This document shows, in pieces, positions 8,782-18,451 of a stretch of DNA of 64,000 nt. Below the pieces are notes generated by a model, which saw only the letters and a list, made by a program, of their open reading frames with translations, made no database searches and had not been told where the DNA came from. Origin of the DNA: Cellulophaga sp. HaHa_2_95 (GTDB lineage Bacteria; Bacteroidota; Bacteroidia; Flavobacteriales; Flavobacteriaceae). Numbering within the stretch: the first letter of the stretch is position 1; every line of letters starts with the position of its first letter. Both the position numbers and the translations under genes were made by a program. The stretch lies in contig NZ_CP058988.1 of the NCBI RefSeq assembly GCF_019278565.1, forward strand, positions 4,092,001 through 4,156,000, read 5' to 3'.

Positions 8782-10626
8782 TTGAGGCAAAAAATTAAAA
8801 ATAACGACAATTATCTTATAAAACAGTTACCAAAAGCAACCGCTTATGTTAATCTGAATCTATCTATTGCCCACATTTCTGATAGTTGGCTGCGCGATTT
8901 TAATTTATCCTTACAAGATATAGAAAAGAATAGCATACTTGGAATTTTCCCTTCCCTAACTACAAAATGGAAACAAGATATGGACTATGCTTTCTTAGGA
9001 TATAAAAACACTTCAAAGACAGATAAATATTTTGATAACAGCACCAGTAAAAGCTGGTTAGAATGGACTATTTTACCTTGGTATGACGAAGAGGAAAACA
9101 TTGTTGGAGCCATTATCCAAATAGAAGATGTCACGAAGCATTTTCTACTTCAGCAAAAGCTAGAGAAATTAGAAATCTTAATTACCGTTAAATCGCAAAT
9201 CGCAAAAATTGGAAGTTGGGAATACGATGCTATTAATGATGAACTGAAATGGTCTGACATGACCAAAATTATTCATGAAGTTCCCAATGACTATGAACCT
9301 AATTTAGATAGCGCCTTAAGTTTTTACAAGCCAGGAAAAAACCAAGAAAAGATTTCCAAATATTTAGATCAAAGCTTAAAAGATGGTCTACATTGGAGCG
9401 ATAAGTTTCAAATAATTACTGGTAAAGGTAAAGAAGTTTGGGTTATTGCCACGGGAAAACCATTATTTGAGGATGAGAAATTTGTTGGAATAATAGGCAC
9501 GTTTCAAGATATTACAGAAGATGTTAAAGCACAACAAAAAACTAAAGAAAGCGAAAATTTACTAAGAACATTAATAGACCACTTACCCTTAAATGTTTTT
9601 GTAAAAGATTTAGAGTCTAAAAAAATATTAGTCAACCAGTCTGAGTGCGATTACCTGAACTTAACAAGTGAAGAATTGATTGGGAAAAGTGATTTTGATT
9701 TATACGATCATGATGTTGCTCAAATATCTAGAGATGAAGATTTAAAAATCTTGAGCACTTTAGAACCAATGTTAGGAGTTGAAACTATTAACATAAGAAA
9801 AGACGGAAAACAAACTAACTTTCTAACGTCTAAGATTCCATTATTTAATGAAGAAAATGATGTTATAGGTCTTATAGGTTTTAGTTTAGATATTACCCAA
9901 ATAAAGCATAAGGAAGAACAACTGACACGCCTCATTAATGTATCTGCACTTCAGAATAAAAAATTACTGAATTTTGCTCATATTGTCTCACATAATTTAC
10001 GCTCTCATACCGCAAATTTCTCCATGCTCTTAGGCTTTTTAATTAAAGAAAAAGAGGAAGACGAAAGAGAAAAACTTCTTTCCATGCTTATTGGCGCCTC
10101 AGACAACTTATTAGAAACCATAGACAACTTAAATGAGGTTTTAGAAATTAATTCCAATCCATTACAAGAAAAGAAAAACATACACGCTAATACGAAAATA
10201 GACTTCGTAAAAAAGAATCTTAATTCCTTAATCAAAAATAAAGGAGCCCTAATTATTAACAATATCTCAAATGACGTTTACATAAAAGGAGTGCCTAGCT
10301 ATGTAAATAATATCCTAATCAGCATCATATCAAACGCTATTAGATTTGGCGAGAATAAAACAGGTAATAAAGTAGAGCTAAGTGCAGACAAAATAAAAGG
10401 CTATACTATTTTAGTAATTAAAGATAATGGCATAGGAATTGATTTAGAAAAGAACAAAGACAAGATTTTTGGTATGTATAAAACCTTCCATCAACTAGAG
10501 AAATCTAGAGGAGTAAGTCTTTACATCGCTCGAAATCAAATTGAAGCTATGCATGGAAAATTTGTAATAGCAAGCAAAGTAGGACAGGGCACTACATTTA
10601 AAATATATTTTAATGAAAATGATTGA
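8782..10626 (+). CDS. PAS-domain sensor histidine kinase
   Basis: A 614-residue signalling kinase. Three PAS regions occupy about residues 18-125, 130-240 (IGSWEYDAINDELKWSD) and 255-375 (FVKDLESKKILVNQSECDYL). A histidine dimerisation region carries AHIVSHNLRSHTANF (phosphoacceptor His in SHNLR), followed by a HATPase domain with SIISNAIRFGENKTG and IKDNGIGIDLEKN. No membrane segment is evident in this frame from the TTG start at 8782. The frame stays open upstream to 8629 without an ATG and encodes a hydrophobic stretch there, so the true N-terminus is uncertain. The downstream receiver gene overlaps it by 14 nt and is the likely phosphate acceptor. The ligand is unknown. Confidence 0.85.
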   Translation: MRQKIKNNDNYLIKQLPKATAYVNLNLSIAHISDSWLRDFNLSLQDIEKNSILGIFPSLTTKWKQDMDYAFLGYKNTSKTDKYFDNSTSKSWLEWTILPWYDEEENIVGAIIQIEDVTKHFLLQQKLEKLEILITVKSQIAKIGSWEYDAINDELKWSDMTKIIHEVPNDYEPNLDSALSFYKPGKNQEKISKYLDQSLKDGLHWSDKFQIITGKGKEVWVIATGKPLFEDEKFVGIIGTFQDITEDVKAQQKTKESENLLRTLIDHLPLNVFVKDLESKKILVNQSECDYLNLTSEELIGKSDFDLYDHDVAQISRDEDLKILSTLEPMLGVETINIRKDGKQTNFLTSKIPLFNEENDVIGLIGFSLDITQIKHKEEQLTRLINVSALQNKKLLNFAHIVSHNLRSHTANFSMLLGFLIKEKEEDEREKLLSMLIGASDNLLETIDNLNEVLEINSNPLQEKKNIHANTKIDFVKKNLNSLIKNKGALIINNISNDVYIKGVPSYVNNILISIISNAIRFGENKTGNKVELSADKIKGYTILVIKDNGIGIDLEKNKDKIFGMYKTFHQLEKSRGVSLYIARNQIEAMHGKFVIASKVGQGTTFKIYFNEND

Positions 10627-11017
10627 TCATATTTGTATAATAGACGATGATGCTATCACTGTTTTTGGCATAAAAAAGTTGCTTACAAGCACTATTGAAT
10701 GTAATAACATTGATGCTTTTTCAAACGGAAAACTAGCTATAGAATATCTTTCAGAAATTGTTGCCAACAAAACAAAACTTCCTGATTTGATATTTCTAGA
10801 CCTGAACATGCCCATAATGGACGGCTGGGAATTTTTAGAAGAGTTTTTAAAATTACCTATTACAGATGCTATTACCGTAAATATTGTTACGTCGTCTATC
10901 AATAAAGAGGACCGTGATAAATCCAATTTTTACAAGTGTAGAACCCATCATAATATCACGTATAATACAAAACCGTTAAATAAAGTTGAAATTGAGAAAA
11001 TCACAGATATAGGGTAA
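10613..11017 (+). CDS. Single-domain response regulator
   Basis: A 134-residue CheY-like receiver with no output domain. The acidic pocket IIDDDA is at the N-terminus, the phosphoacceptor Asp lies in LIFLDLNMPIMDGWEF, the switch Thr/Ser region is IVTSSI and the conserved Lys is in NTKPL. Its start overlaps the end of the kinase gene by 14 nt; a second in-frame ATG at 10619 is equally usable. Without a DNA-binding domain it probably acts by protein contact or phosphorelay. A candidate terminator follows at 11081-11128. Confidence 0.88.
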   Translation: MKMIDHICIIDDDAITVFGIKKLLTSTIECNNIDAFSNGKLAIEYLSEIVANKTKLPDLIFLDLNMPIMDGWEFLEEFLKLPITDAITVNIVTSSINKEDRDKSNFYKCRTHHNITYNTKPLNKVEIEKITDIG

Positions 11018-11080
11018 CAAAGACACTTTATTTTCATTATTTTTGAAGCGTAAAATAGCAAAAGAATTACTTCCACACAG

Positions 11081-11128
11081 TTGAGTACTATCCTGTTAAA
11101 CAAATACATAGATAGCTCTCAATTTTTT
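11081..11128 (+). terminator. Candidate terminator after response regulator gene
   Basis: Imperfect inverted repeat 11081-11092 / 11111-11122 (10 of 12 positions pair, 18-nt loop) followed by six T residues. The long loop makes it a weaker case than the other terminators in the window. Confidence 0.45.
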
Positions 11129-11162
11129 GTGGTACTCTGGAGCAACAACCCTTTAATAGCTA

Positions 11163-12926
11163 ATGAAATTTCTACTTCCCCTTCTTCTTTTAACCATCTT
11201 TATTTCTTGCGAATCAGAGAAAGAAGACAAAACATCAGATTACAAAACACATTTTGAGCTTTCTAAGGGCTTAGAAACAGCTACCTACCAAGAAACTGTT
11301 GATTTTTATATAAAATTAGCCAAAGAATTTCCTGAAGTTAACATCCAGACCATCGGAGAAACAGATAGCGGTTTACCTTTACACTTAGTGACCTATAACT
11401 TAGATGCCGATTTTAATTTTAAAAAAATAAAAGAATCTAAAACTATTTTATTAATAAATAACGGCATTCATCCTGGTGAAAGCGATGGGATTGACGCTAC
11501 GATGCTTTTATTTAGAGATTTAGCAACAGAAAATATTACGCCGCCAGAAAACACGGTGATTGCAACAATTCCTGTGTATAATATCGGCGGAGCCTTAAAT
11601 AGAAACTCATCTACTAGAGCAAACCAAAACGGCCCTAAAGAATATGGCTTTAGAGGTAATGCACGAAATTATGATCTAAATAGAGATTTTATAAAGTCTG
11701 ACACTAAAAATGCAGAAACCTTTGCCACGATCTACCACTTAGTTAAGCCTGATATTTTTATAGATAATCATGTAAGTAACGGTGCAGATTACCAATATAC
11801 ACTTACCCACTTATTTACACAACACAACAAATTAGGTTTAGAATTGGGAGACTATTTAAACCAAGATCTTATGCCTAAATTAGAAGCGAGTTTAGCCAAA
11901 GATAATTGGGACATTACTCCGTACGTGAATGTACATAATGCTGTTCCTGAAAATGGATTTTCACAGTTCATAGATCACCCAAGATATTCTACAGGATACA
12001 CCTCTCTCTGGAACACTTTAGGGCTAATGGTAGAAACTCATATGCTTAAGCCTTATAAAAAAAGAGTAGAAGGCACTTATGAGCTTATGAAGAAAATGAT
12101 TGAAATCTCTGAGAATGACGGCCAAAAAATAAAAGAATTACGCAAAAATTACAATGAAGCGGTTTTAAATCTAGAGTACTACCCATTAAAATGGGAAATT
12201 GACTCTACCCAAACAACCACATTAAACTTTAAAGGGTATGAAGCTGATACGATTATTAGCGAAGTAACCGGTTTTCCTAGATTAAAATACAACAACAGCA
12301 AACCCTTTACAAAGCCTACCACCTATTACAATTATTTTAAAGGTTCTGAAAGTGTAAAAATACCCAATGCTTATATTCTTAAGAAAAGCAACTTTAAGAT
12401 CATAAGCCTCTTAGCAAAGAATGAAATTGTGTTTACTCGAATCAAAAAAGACACCCTAGTAGAAGTAGAATCATATAAAATTGATACGTACAAAACGTAT
12501 ACGAATAGTTATGAAGGTCACTACCCACATTATGATACAAAAATAGTAAAGAGTAAACAAAAGGTTCAGTTTCAACAGGGAGACGTATTCATCCCGATAA
12601 AACAAAAAGGTATCCGTTATATTCTAGAAACACTGGAGCCTAGCGCAACAGACTCGTTCTTTAATTGGAACTTTTTCGATCCCATTTTGCAACAGAAAGA
12701 AGGGTTCTCTCCATATGTTTTTGAAGATGTAGCTGCAGAATTACTTCAAACGAATAGCTTATTAGATGAAGCATTTCGACTTAAAAAAGCTACTGACGAA
12801 GCGTTTGCAAAAGATTGGTATGCACAATTAGAATATATTTATCAGCGATCAGAATATTATGAAAAAGCACACAATCAATATCCGGTGTATCGCGTTCTAA
12901 ATGATTTTGAAGTAGTTTCTGAATAA
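11163..12926 (+). CDS. M14-family zinc carboxypeptidase, lipoprotein
   Basis: A 587-residue exported metallopeptidase. The N-terminus MKFLLPLLLLTIFISCESEK is a lipoprotein signal with lipobox Cys16. The M14 zinc site is visible: HPGE with His103 and Glu106, and the third ligand His203 in FIDNHVSNG. The catalytic Glu is probably Glu291 in LGLMVETHML, and ARNYDLNRDF supplies substrate-binding residues. A C-terminal extension of about 270 residues after the peptidase domain has no family I recognise. It probably trims peptides at the cell surface or in the periplasm. It stands alone between the receiver gene and the convergent Nudix gene, whose stop codon is 3 nt away. Confidence 0.88.
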   Translation: MKFLLPLLLLTIFISCESEKEDKTSDYKTHFELSKGLETATYQETVDFYIKLAKEFPEVNIQTIGETDSGLPLHLVTYNLDADFNFKKIKESKTILLINNGIHPGESDGIDATMLLFRDLATENITPPENTVIATIPVYNIGGALNRNSSTRANQNGPKEYGFRGNARNYDLNRDFIKSDTKNAETFATIYHLVKPDIFIDNHVSNGADYQYTLTHLFTQHNKLGLELGDYLNQDLMPKLEASLAKDNWDITPYVNVHNAVPENGFSQFIDHPRYSTGYTSLWNTLGLMVETHMLKPYKKRVEGTYELMKKMIEISENDGQKIKELRKNYNEAVLNLEYYPLKWEIDSTQTTTLNFKGYEADTIISEVTGFPRLKYNNSKPFTKPTTYYNYFKGSESVKIPNAYILKKSNFKIISLLAKNEIVFTRIKKDTLVEVESYKIDTYKTYTNSYEGHYPHYDTKIVKSKQKVQFQQGDVFIPIKQKGIRYILETLEPSATDSFFNWNFFDPILQQKEGFSPYVFEDVAAELLQTNSLLDEAFRLKKATDEAFAKDWYAQLEYIYQRSEYYEKAHNQYPVYRVLNDFEVVSE

Positions 12927-12929
12927 GAT

Positions 12930-13523
12930 TTAATCTTCAAAAAGGATTTTAATATTGGTATATGAATTTTCAAGGGCCTTAGCTATTTTCTTTGGCCCTT
13001 TCCATTTTACCTTTTCAATACCCTCATCTAATTGCCCAACAAGCTCGCCTTTATAGGAAGTTTTCATTGCAAACCAATGCACTTCTTTAAGCTTGTATTT
13101 CCCATTTCTTTTAAAAACATGATAAGTGGTCTTTAAAATATTTTCAATTTTTAAGCCCTGTACTCCGGTCTCCTCCTCTACCTCTCTTAAAGCACACTCT
13201 TCTAATGTTTCTCCTTTATCTAGTTTCCCTTTCGGTAAATCCCACTTGTCATTCCTATAAATAAATAACACTTTTCCTTCTTTGTTCGTGACTACGCCTC
13301 CTGCAGCCACCACCAATGGAATTTTCTTGGTGAATTTATTTAAAATTTCCTCCACATTGGGGTGATAGATATACGCAATGCTTCGTTTATCTTTAGACAG
13401 TAATTCTATTGCTTCATTTATTGACTTCTGATTCAATAAAAAATATTTATTATTAGCAATATCAGACAGTTTATTTGTTAAAATCAACTGAGACTCATTA
13501 ACAAAAACTTTATACATTTGCAT
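12930..13523 (-). CDS. Nudix hydrolase
   Basis: A 197-residue protein with a complete Nudix box at residues 99-121 (G99, E105, REVEEE at 113-118, G120), preceded by VVTNKEGKVLFIYRNDKWDLPKG. Nudix enzymes hydrolyse nucleoside diphosphates linked to another group; the substrate cannot be told here. The N-terminal 65 residues, outside the box, are an extra region of unknown role. The listed ATG at 13523 is one base from the divergent pyrE ATG; a second start at 13517 (MYKVFV) is at least as likely. Confidence 0.9.
   Translation of the reverse strand: MQMYKVFVNESQLILTNKLSDIANNKYFLLNQKSINEAIELLSKDKRSIAYIYHPNVEEILNKFTKKIPLVVAAGGVVTNKEGKVLFIYRNDKWDLPKGKLDKGETLEECALREVEEETGVQGLKIENILKTTYHVFKRNGKYKLKEVHWFAMKTSYKGELVGQLDEGIEKVKWKGPKKIAKALENSYTNIKILFED
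13513..13520 (+). promoter_or_regulatory. Candidate -7 element of pyrE
   Basis: TACATTTG, a perfect match to the Bacteroidota TAnnTTTG element, ends 4 nt before the pyrE ATG. No clear TTG -33 element sits at the usual 19-21 bp distance. If used, transcription would begin at or within a few bases of the start codon. Confidence 0.4.
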
Positions 13524-13524
13524 T

Positions 13525-14166
13525 ATGGTTTTAAATAAAGATACAGCAAAAAAGACAGCAGAGCTTTTGTTGCAAATTAATGCAATTAAGTTGAATCCTG
13601 AAAATCCTTTTTCATGGGCTTCAGGATGGAAATCTCCAATCTATTGTGACAATAGAATAATCTTGTCCTATCCACAAATACGTAACTATGTGCGGGAAGA
13701 AATTGCCAAACAAGTAGAACACTTGTACGGCAAGCCAGATGTAATTGCTGGTGTAGCTACTGGAGCAATAGGAATAGGCATGCTTGTTGCTGACTATTTA
13801 GGGCTTCCGTTTATTTATGTGCGTCCCGAAGCAAAATCTCACGGAAGACAAAACCAGATAGAAGGTGCTTTAGAAGAAAATCAAACGGTTGTAGTTATTG
13901 AAGATTTAATTAGCACAGGTAAGAGTAGTTTAAATGCGGTAAAAGCATTGGAAGATTCTGGCGCCAAAATAAAGGGCATGCTAGCTATATTCACTTATGG
14001 CTTTGATATAGCTACTTCTAATTTTGAAAAACACAACTTAGAGCTTCATACTTTAAGTGATTATGATCATTTAATAGAACAAGCTACAGAAACAAATTAC
14101 ATAAAAGAAGATCAATATAACACATTAATAGAATGGAAGAAAAATCCATCTGAATGGCAACAATAA
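13525..14166 (+). CDS. pyrE: Orotate phosphoribosyltransferase
   Basis: A 213-residue enzyme of pyrimidine synthesis that transfers ribose phosphate from PRPP to orotate. It shows the family N-terminal INAIKLNPENPFSWASGWKS, PEAKSHGRQNQIEG, and the PRPP-binding loop VVVIEDLISTGKSSL. The length is normal. Its start codon lies one base from the divergent Nudix start, so its promoter must overlap the Nudix coding sequence. The SRPBCC gene follows after 4 nt, likely cotranscribed. Confidence 0.97.
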   Translation: MVLNKDTAKKTAELLLQINAIKLNPENPFSWASGWKSPIYCDNRIILSYPQIRNYVREEIAKQVEHLYGKPDVIAGVATGAIGIGMLVADYLGLPFIYVRPEAKSHGRQNQIEGALEENQTVVVIEDLISTGKSSLNAVKALEDSGAKIKGMLAIFTYGFDIATSNFEKHNLELHTLSDYDHLIEQATETNYIKEDQYNTLIEWKKNPSEWQQ

Positions 14167-14170
14167 TATT

Positions 14171-14563
14171 ATGCATATAGAAACTCCCAAGAAAACAATA
14201 CAAAAAAGCAGTCAAGAAGTTTATGATTTCTTAATCGATATCAAAAACTTTGAACAATTGATGCCAGACAACATAAGTAAGTTTGAGTTAATAAACGAAG
14301 AACGTTTCTTATTTGCATTGAAAGGAATGCCCGAAATTGTTCTTCAACGCAAAGAAACAGTACCAACTAGCAAGGTTGTTTTAGGTGCCGCTAGTGAAAA
14401 ACTACCGTTCACGTTAACCGCTAATATTATAGAATTAGGTGCAAAAGAAACGGAAGTGGTATTGAGTTTTGAAGGAGAATTTAATGCGATGATGGCCATG
14501 ATGATAAAAAACCCTATCACCAATTTCATAGGCACATTATCAGATAATTTACAGAAGATTTAA
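14171..14563 (+). CDS. SRPBCC-family (START-like) protein
   Basis: A 130-residue protein with the helix-grip pattern of SRPBCC ligand-binding proteins: an N-terminal QEVYDFLIDIKNFEQLMPDN, alternating strands, and a long C-terminal helix (IKNPITNFIGTLSDNLQKI). The ligand is unknown. It follows pyrE by 4 nt. Its TAA stop overlaps the stop codon of convergent birA in the palindrome TTAA. Confidence 0.75.
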   Translation: MHIETPKKTIQKSSQEVYDFLIDIKNFEQLMPDNISKFELINEERFLFALKGMPEIVLQRKETVPTSKVVLGAASEKLPFTLTANIIELGAKETEVVLSFEGEFNAMMAMMIKNPITNFIGTLSDNLQKI

Positions 14564-15294
14564 TACCGTAACTTTAGTTCTTTTAGAGCGTACTCATTAA
14601 AGATTTCATCTTCCTCTTCTACTACTAATTTACCTTCACTGGTGACATTTCTAATGATTCCTGTAAACATGGTATCATTAGTATCCTTTGAAAATGTAGA
14701 AGCTTTATCTTTTCTAAATAGTTGCCCTAAATATTCAATTTTTAAATCTTGCTTATTTACCGTAAAATAATAGTCAAAAACCCTTTCAAGGTTTTTGGCT
14801 ATTTTCTTTAGGAGCTCATCCAAATCATATTGAATACCCATTATTAATTTCAAAGAAGATACATTTGGTAAATTATCAAATGATAATTGGTTCACATTTA
14901 AGCCAATTCCGATTATAGATGCCTGAATTTTTGCTCCTGAAAGTATATTTTCTATTAAAACACCACAGATTTTATGATTCCCTGACAAAATGTCGTTAGG
15001 CCACTTGATCTTCAAGTCAGGTATTTTTAAGTCATTTAAGCTGCGACAAATAGCTAAGGAAACACAAATATTTAAATCAAACTGATCTTGAACACTTAAA
15101 TCAGTACATTTTTTCAAGATACTGAACGTTAGGTTTTTACCTTTATCAGCAAGCCAAGTAGTGCCCATTTGCCCTCTTCCCCTCGTCTGATTCTCTGCTA
15201 CAACAATAGTATAATCTGATGCCTGTGTATTAAAGACCAAATCCTTCAGGTATACATTTGTAGAGTCTATGGCATCAAGTTTGATTATTTGCAT
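14560..15294 (-). CDS. birA: Biotin--[acetyl-CoA carboxylase] ligase
   Basis: A 244-residue ligase that attaches biotin to carrier proteins such as acetyl-CoA carboxylase and the pyruvate carboxylase at 509-3961. The catalytic domain shows DSTNVYLKDL, the biotin/ATP loop TRGRGQMGTTW, and IKWPNDIL with the conserved Lys. The N-terminal winged-helix repressor domain of E. coli BirA is absent, so this is a class I, non-regulatory ligase. It is divergent from rsfS. Confidence 0.93.
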   Translation of the reverse strand: MQIIKLDAIDSTNVYLKDLVFNTQASDYTIVVAENQTRGRGQMGTTWLADKGKNLTFSILKKCTDLSVQDQFDLNICVSLAICRSLNDLKIPDLKIKWPNDILSGNHKICGVLIENILSGAKIQASIIGIGLNVNQLSFDNLPNVSSLKLIMGIQYDLDELLKKIAKNLERVFDYYFTVNKQDLKIEYLGQLFRKDKASTFSKDTNDTMFTGIIRNVTSEGKLVVEEEDEIFNEYALKELKLRY

Positions 15295-15361
15295 TTGTTA
15301 ACTATTATATAAAAGTTAAATCTTATTACTAAAAACAATAGCTAAGAAAACAAAAAAATAA

Positions 15362-15369
15362 TAACTTTG
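15362..15369 (+). promoter_or_regulatory. Candidate -7 element of the rsfS-ftsH cluster
   Basis: TAACTTTG, matching TAnnTTTG, ends 19 bp before the rsfS ATG in the rsfS/birA intergenic region. The matching -33 element is not clear. Confidence 0.45.
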
Positions 15370-15388
15370 CGAAAATTAAATTTTTTTA

Positions 15389-15763
15389 ATGCAGAAAAAG
15401 CAAACAAGCGTAGATGAGCTCATCAGTTTTATTCTTGAGGGAATAGAAGAAGTTAAAGGAAATAACATAAGTTTACTTGACCTAAGAGAAATTGAAAATA
15501 CGGTTTGCGACTATTTCATAATCTGTAACGGTACTTCAAACACGCATGTAAATGCAATAGTAGGCTCTATCCAGAAAACAGTTAGCAAAAAATTAAAAGA
15601 CAAACCTTGGCACGTAGAAGGTTCAGATAACTCTGAGTGGATTTTAATGGACTACGTTAACGTAGTTGTACACGTTTTTCAAAAACAAGTGCGAGAGTAC
15701 TATGATATTGAAGGACTTTGGGGAGACGCAAAAGTAACCATGATTGAAAATAGTTTTAAATAA
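15389..15763 (+). CDS. rsfS: Ribosomal silencing factor RsfS
   Basis: A 124-residue protein of the RsfS/Iojap family, which binds ribosomal protein uL14 and blocks subunit joining when nutrients are scarce. Family features are ENTVCDYFIICNGTSNTHVN, the conserved KPWHVEGSDNSEWILMDY, and VVHVFQKQVREYYDIEGLW. It is the first gene of a plus-strand cluster and lies 12 nt before ftsH. Confidence 0.95.
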   Translation: MQKKQTSVDELISFILEGIEEVKGNNISLLDLREIENTVCDYFIICNGTSNTHVNAIVGSIQKTVSKKLKDKPWHVEGSDNSEWILMDYVNVVVHVFQKQVREYYDIEGLWGDAKVTMIENSFK

Positions 15764-15775
15764 GAAAAAACAAAA

Positions 15776-17755
15776 ATGGCAAAAGAAAACAATACAAGTC
15801 CGAAAAAACCAAAGTTTAGTTCGTGGTGGATTTACGGAATAATAGCAGTATTATTAATAGGATTCCAGTTTTTTAATAGCGCTAGTTTATCTAGTCAGAA
15901 AAAAACAACAACTTCTGAATTACAAGAATATTTGAGAAACGGCGATGTTGCCAAAATATTAATTGTAACTAACACAAGACAAGCTAAAGTATTCTTAACA
16001 CAAGAAGCATTAGAGAAAGATGTGCATAAAGAAGTTGCAAAGAAACCTTTCGGATTATCTGGTGGAGAATCTCCTCAGTATGTATTGGATTATGGAGACC
16101 CTCAAAACTTTGAGAACGACATAAAAAACACTAAAGTTGAATACAACCTAGACACCGTAATAGATTACACTACAGAAAACAACGTTGTTCTTGATATTCT
16201 TTTAAGCGTATTACCATTTATACTTATCATTGGTATTTGGATTTATCTTATGCGTAGAATGTCTGGCGGCGGTGGCGGTGGCGCTGGTGGTCAAATTTTT
16301 AATATTGGAAAATCTAAGGCTAAATTATTCGACGAAAAAACAGACACAAGAACTTCTTTTAAAGATGTTGCCGGATTAGAAGGTGCTAAGGAAGAAGTAG
16401 AAGAAATTGTAGACTTCTTAAGAAATCCTGACAAGTATACTTCATTAGGTGGTAAGATACCAAAAGGAGCTTTATTAGTAGGCCCTCCAGGTACTGGTAA
16501 AACATTATTAGCCAAAGCTGTTGCTGGGGAAGCTAAAGTACCTTTCTTCTCTCTCTCTGGATCAGATTTTGTTGAGATGTTCGTAGGTGTTGGAGCCTCA
16601 AGAGTACGTGACTTGTTCAAGCAAGCTAAAGATAAATCTCCTGCTATTATTTTTATTGATGAGATTGATGCTATTGGTAGAGCAAGAGGTAAAAATAACA
16701 TGACAGGTTCTAATGATGAACGTGAGAATACCTTAAATCAATTACTAACTGAAATGGATGGTTTTGGCACCAATACAAATGTAATCGTATTGGCAGCAAC
16801 CAACAGAGCAGATGTTCTTGATAAAGCATTAATGAGAGCGGGTCGTTTTGATAGACAAATTTATGTTGACCTACCAGACATTAGAGAACGTAAAGAGATT
16901 TTCGAAGTTCACCTGAAGCCTATCAAGACTGCAGAAGCCTTAGATTTAGAATTCTTAGCGAAACAAACACCTGGGTTCTCAGGGGCAGATATTGCTAATG
17001 TTTGTAATGAAGCGGCACTTATAGCAGCTCGTAAAGAGAAGAAAGCAGTAACTAAACAAGATTTCCTAGACGCGGTTGATCGTATTATTGGTGGTCTTGA
17101 AAAGAAAAATAAAATTATTACTCCTGGTGAAAAAGAAACTATTGCGTACCATGAAGCGGGTCATGCAACAGTTAGTTGGATGTTAGAGCATGCTGCGCCA
17201 TTAGTGAAGGTAACTATAGTTCCAAGAGGTCAGTCATTAGGTGCTGCTTGGTACTTACCAGAAGAACGTCTTATTGTTCGTCCAGATCAGATGAAAGACG
17301 AAATGTGTGCTACCTTAGGAGGTAGAGCTGCAGAAAAAGTAATTTTTGATAAGATATCTACTGGTGCATTAAGTGATTTAGAAAAAGTAACTAAACAAGC
17401 AAGAGCTATGGTTACTATTTATGGCCTTAATGACAAAATTGGTAACTTAACATATTACGATTCTTCAGGACAAGATTCTTATGGATTCTCAAAACCATAT
17501 AGTGAAGAAACTGCTCAAACTATTGATAGAGAAATCTCTATTCTAATAGAAGAGCAATACCAAAGAGCTGTTGAGCTTTTAGATAACAACAAAGATAAAC
17601 TTACGGAATTAGCGCAACGCTTGCTAGAGAAAGAAGTTATCTTCAAAGACGATCTAGAGAAAATATTTGGTAAAAGACCTTTCGAGAAAGATGTTGCTGA
17701 AGAAGCAGCAGCAAGAGAGGAAGAAGCTTCAAAAGAAGGAGACACCAACATATAA
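15776..17755 (+). CDS. ftsH: ATP-dependent zinc metalloprotease FtsH
   Basis: A 659-residue membrane AAA+ protease that degrades unneeded or damaged membrane and cytosolic proteins. Two membrane segments (about residues 17-35 and 140-160) flank a periplasmic domain. A glycine-rich linker ([10 protein letters not shown]) precedes the AAA domain: Walker A GPPGTGKT, Walker [12 protein letters not shown], and the second region of homology with RAGRFDRQI. The M41 protease motif HEAGH is followed by the usual [11 protein letters not shown] region. The C-terminus is acidic. The length is typical of Bacteroidota FtsH. Confidence 0.97.
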   Translation: MAKENNTSPKKPKFSSWWIYGIIAVLLIGFQFFNSASLSSQKKTTTSELQEYLRNGDVAKILIVTNTRQAKVFLTQEALEKDVHKEVAKKPFGLSGGESPQYVLDYGDPQNFENDIKNTKVEYNLDTVIDYTTENNVVLDILLSVLPFILIIGIWIYLMRRMSGGGGGGAGGQIFNIGKSKAKLFDEKTDTRTSFKDVAGLEGAKEEVEEIVDFLRNPDKYTSLGGKIPKGALLVGPPGTGKTLLAKAVAGEAKVPFFSLSGSDFVEMFVGVGASRVRDLFKQAKDKSPAIIFIDEIDAIGRARGKNNMTGSNDERENTLNQLLTEMDGFGTNTNVIVLAATNRADVLDKALMRAGRFDRQIYVDLPDIRERKEIFEVHLKPIKTAEALDLEFLAKQTPGFSGADIANVCNEAALIAARKEKKAVTKQDFLDAVDRIIGGLEKKNKIITPGEKETIAYHEAGHATVSWMLEHAAPLVKVTIVPRGQSLGAAWYLPEERLIVRPDQMKDEMCATLGGRAAEKVIFDKISTGALSDLEKVTKQARAMVTIYGLNDKIGNLTYYDSSGQDSYGFSKPYSEETAQTIDREISILIEEQYQRAVELLDNNKDKLTELAQRLLEKEVIFKDDLEKIFGKRPFEKDVAEEAAAREEEASKEGDTNI

Positions 17756-17838
17756 TAGCATTATCTCAACCAGAAGTTTATCTTTGTAAACTTCTGGTTA
17801 TTTATATTCAATAAGTAGTAGAAGTTTTAAAGATAAGA

Positions 17839-18450
17839 ATGGGTCTATTTGAGAAACTATTTGGAGGTGGCAAAAAGAAGGTTTCTGCGGAAGAAGAAGA
17901 AACCAGAGGTATGCATATGCCTGACCTTGACATTCCCATCGATGAAAAATTCACTATTTACTTTAAAAAAAATGGTGGAAAATTCATTTATTGTGACGGC
18001 CATCAAGATGTGAGTGATGCATTAAAAAATATCCGTTTAGAAAATAGTTGGAATGATACTGCCTTTTTCTCAATGGATCAAAGACTTGAAGACAAGTTTA
18101 AACACGAAGCTATTACCTTTACCGACAATCCTAATAAAAGTAAAATATTCTTTACCACTTGTGAACATTTGGTAGCACAGAATGGCTCTATTCTTATTTG
18201 CTCTAATCAATTAAGAGACAGAAAGCTCAATGAATTACCAGAAAACTTTATTGTATTTGCTACAACAAGTCAATTGGTGAATTCTATAGGAGAAGGATTA
18301 AAAAAAATAAAGAAGCGACACTTAAATAGTATACCCACAAACATTACTACTATTAAACACTTTCAAGCCATATCAGAGGACAAAAAAGATTTTCTTACCT
18401 ACGGGAGTAGCTCTAAAAATTTGTATCTTATCCTTCTGGAAGACTTATAA
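17839..18450 (+). CDS. LUD-domain protein (LutC-like)
   Basis: A 203-residue soluble protein of the LUD family (DUF162), related to LutC/YkgG of lactate utilisation. It shows the late TTCEHLVAQNGSILICS and FIVFATTSQLV blocks. No iron-sulfur cysteine motif and no lutA/lutB genes are near, so a lactate role is not supported. Its place between ftsH and cdsA suggests a housekeeping or envelope-linked task; the function is unknown. It ends 1 nt before cdsA. Confidence 0.75.
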   Translation: MGLFEKLFGGGKKKVSAEEEETRGMHMPDLDIPIDEKFTIYFKKNGGKFIYCDGHQDVSDALKNIRLENSWNDTAFFSMDQRLEDKFKHEAITFTDNPNKSKIFFTTCEHLVAQNGSILICSNQLRDRKLNELPENFIVFATTSQLVNSIGEGLKKIKKRHLNSIPTNITTIKHFQAISEDKKDFLTYGSSSKNLYLILLEDL

Positions 18451-18451
18451 T

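Noticed and set aside
14560..14563. Overlapping stop codons of the SRPBCC gene and birA in TTAA
   Set aside because: A frequent outcome for convergent genes in compact AT-rich genomes; no sign of function.
16291..16701. 136-codon minus-strand frame
   Set aside because: It is antisense to the ftsH AAA domain; the frame stays open because of codon bias in ftsH.
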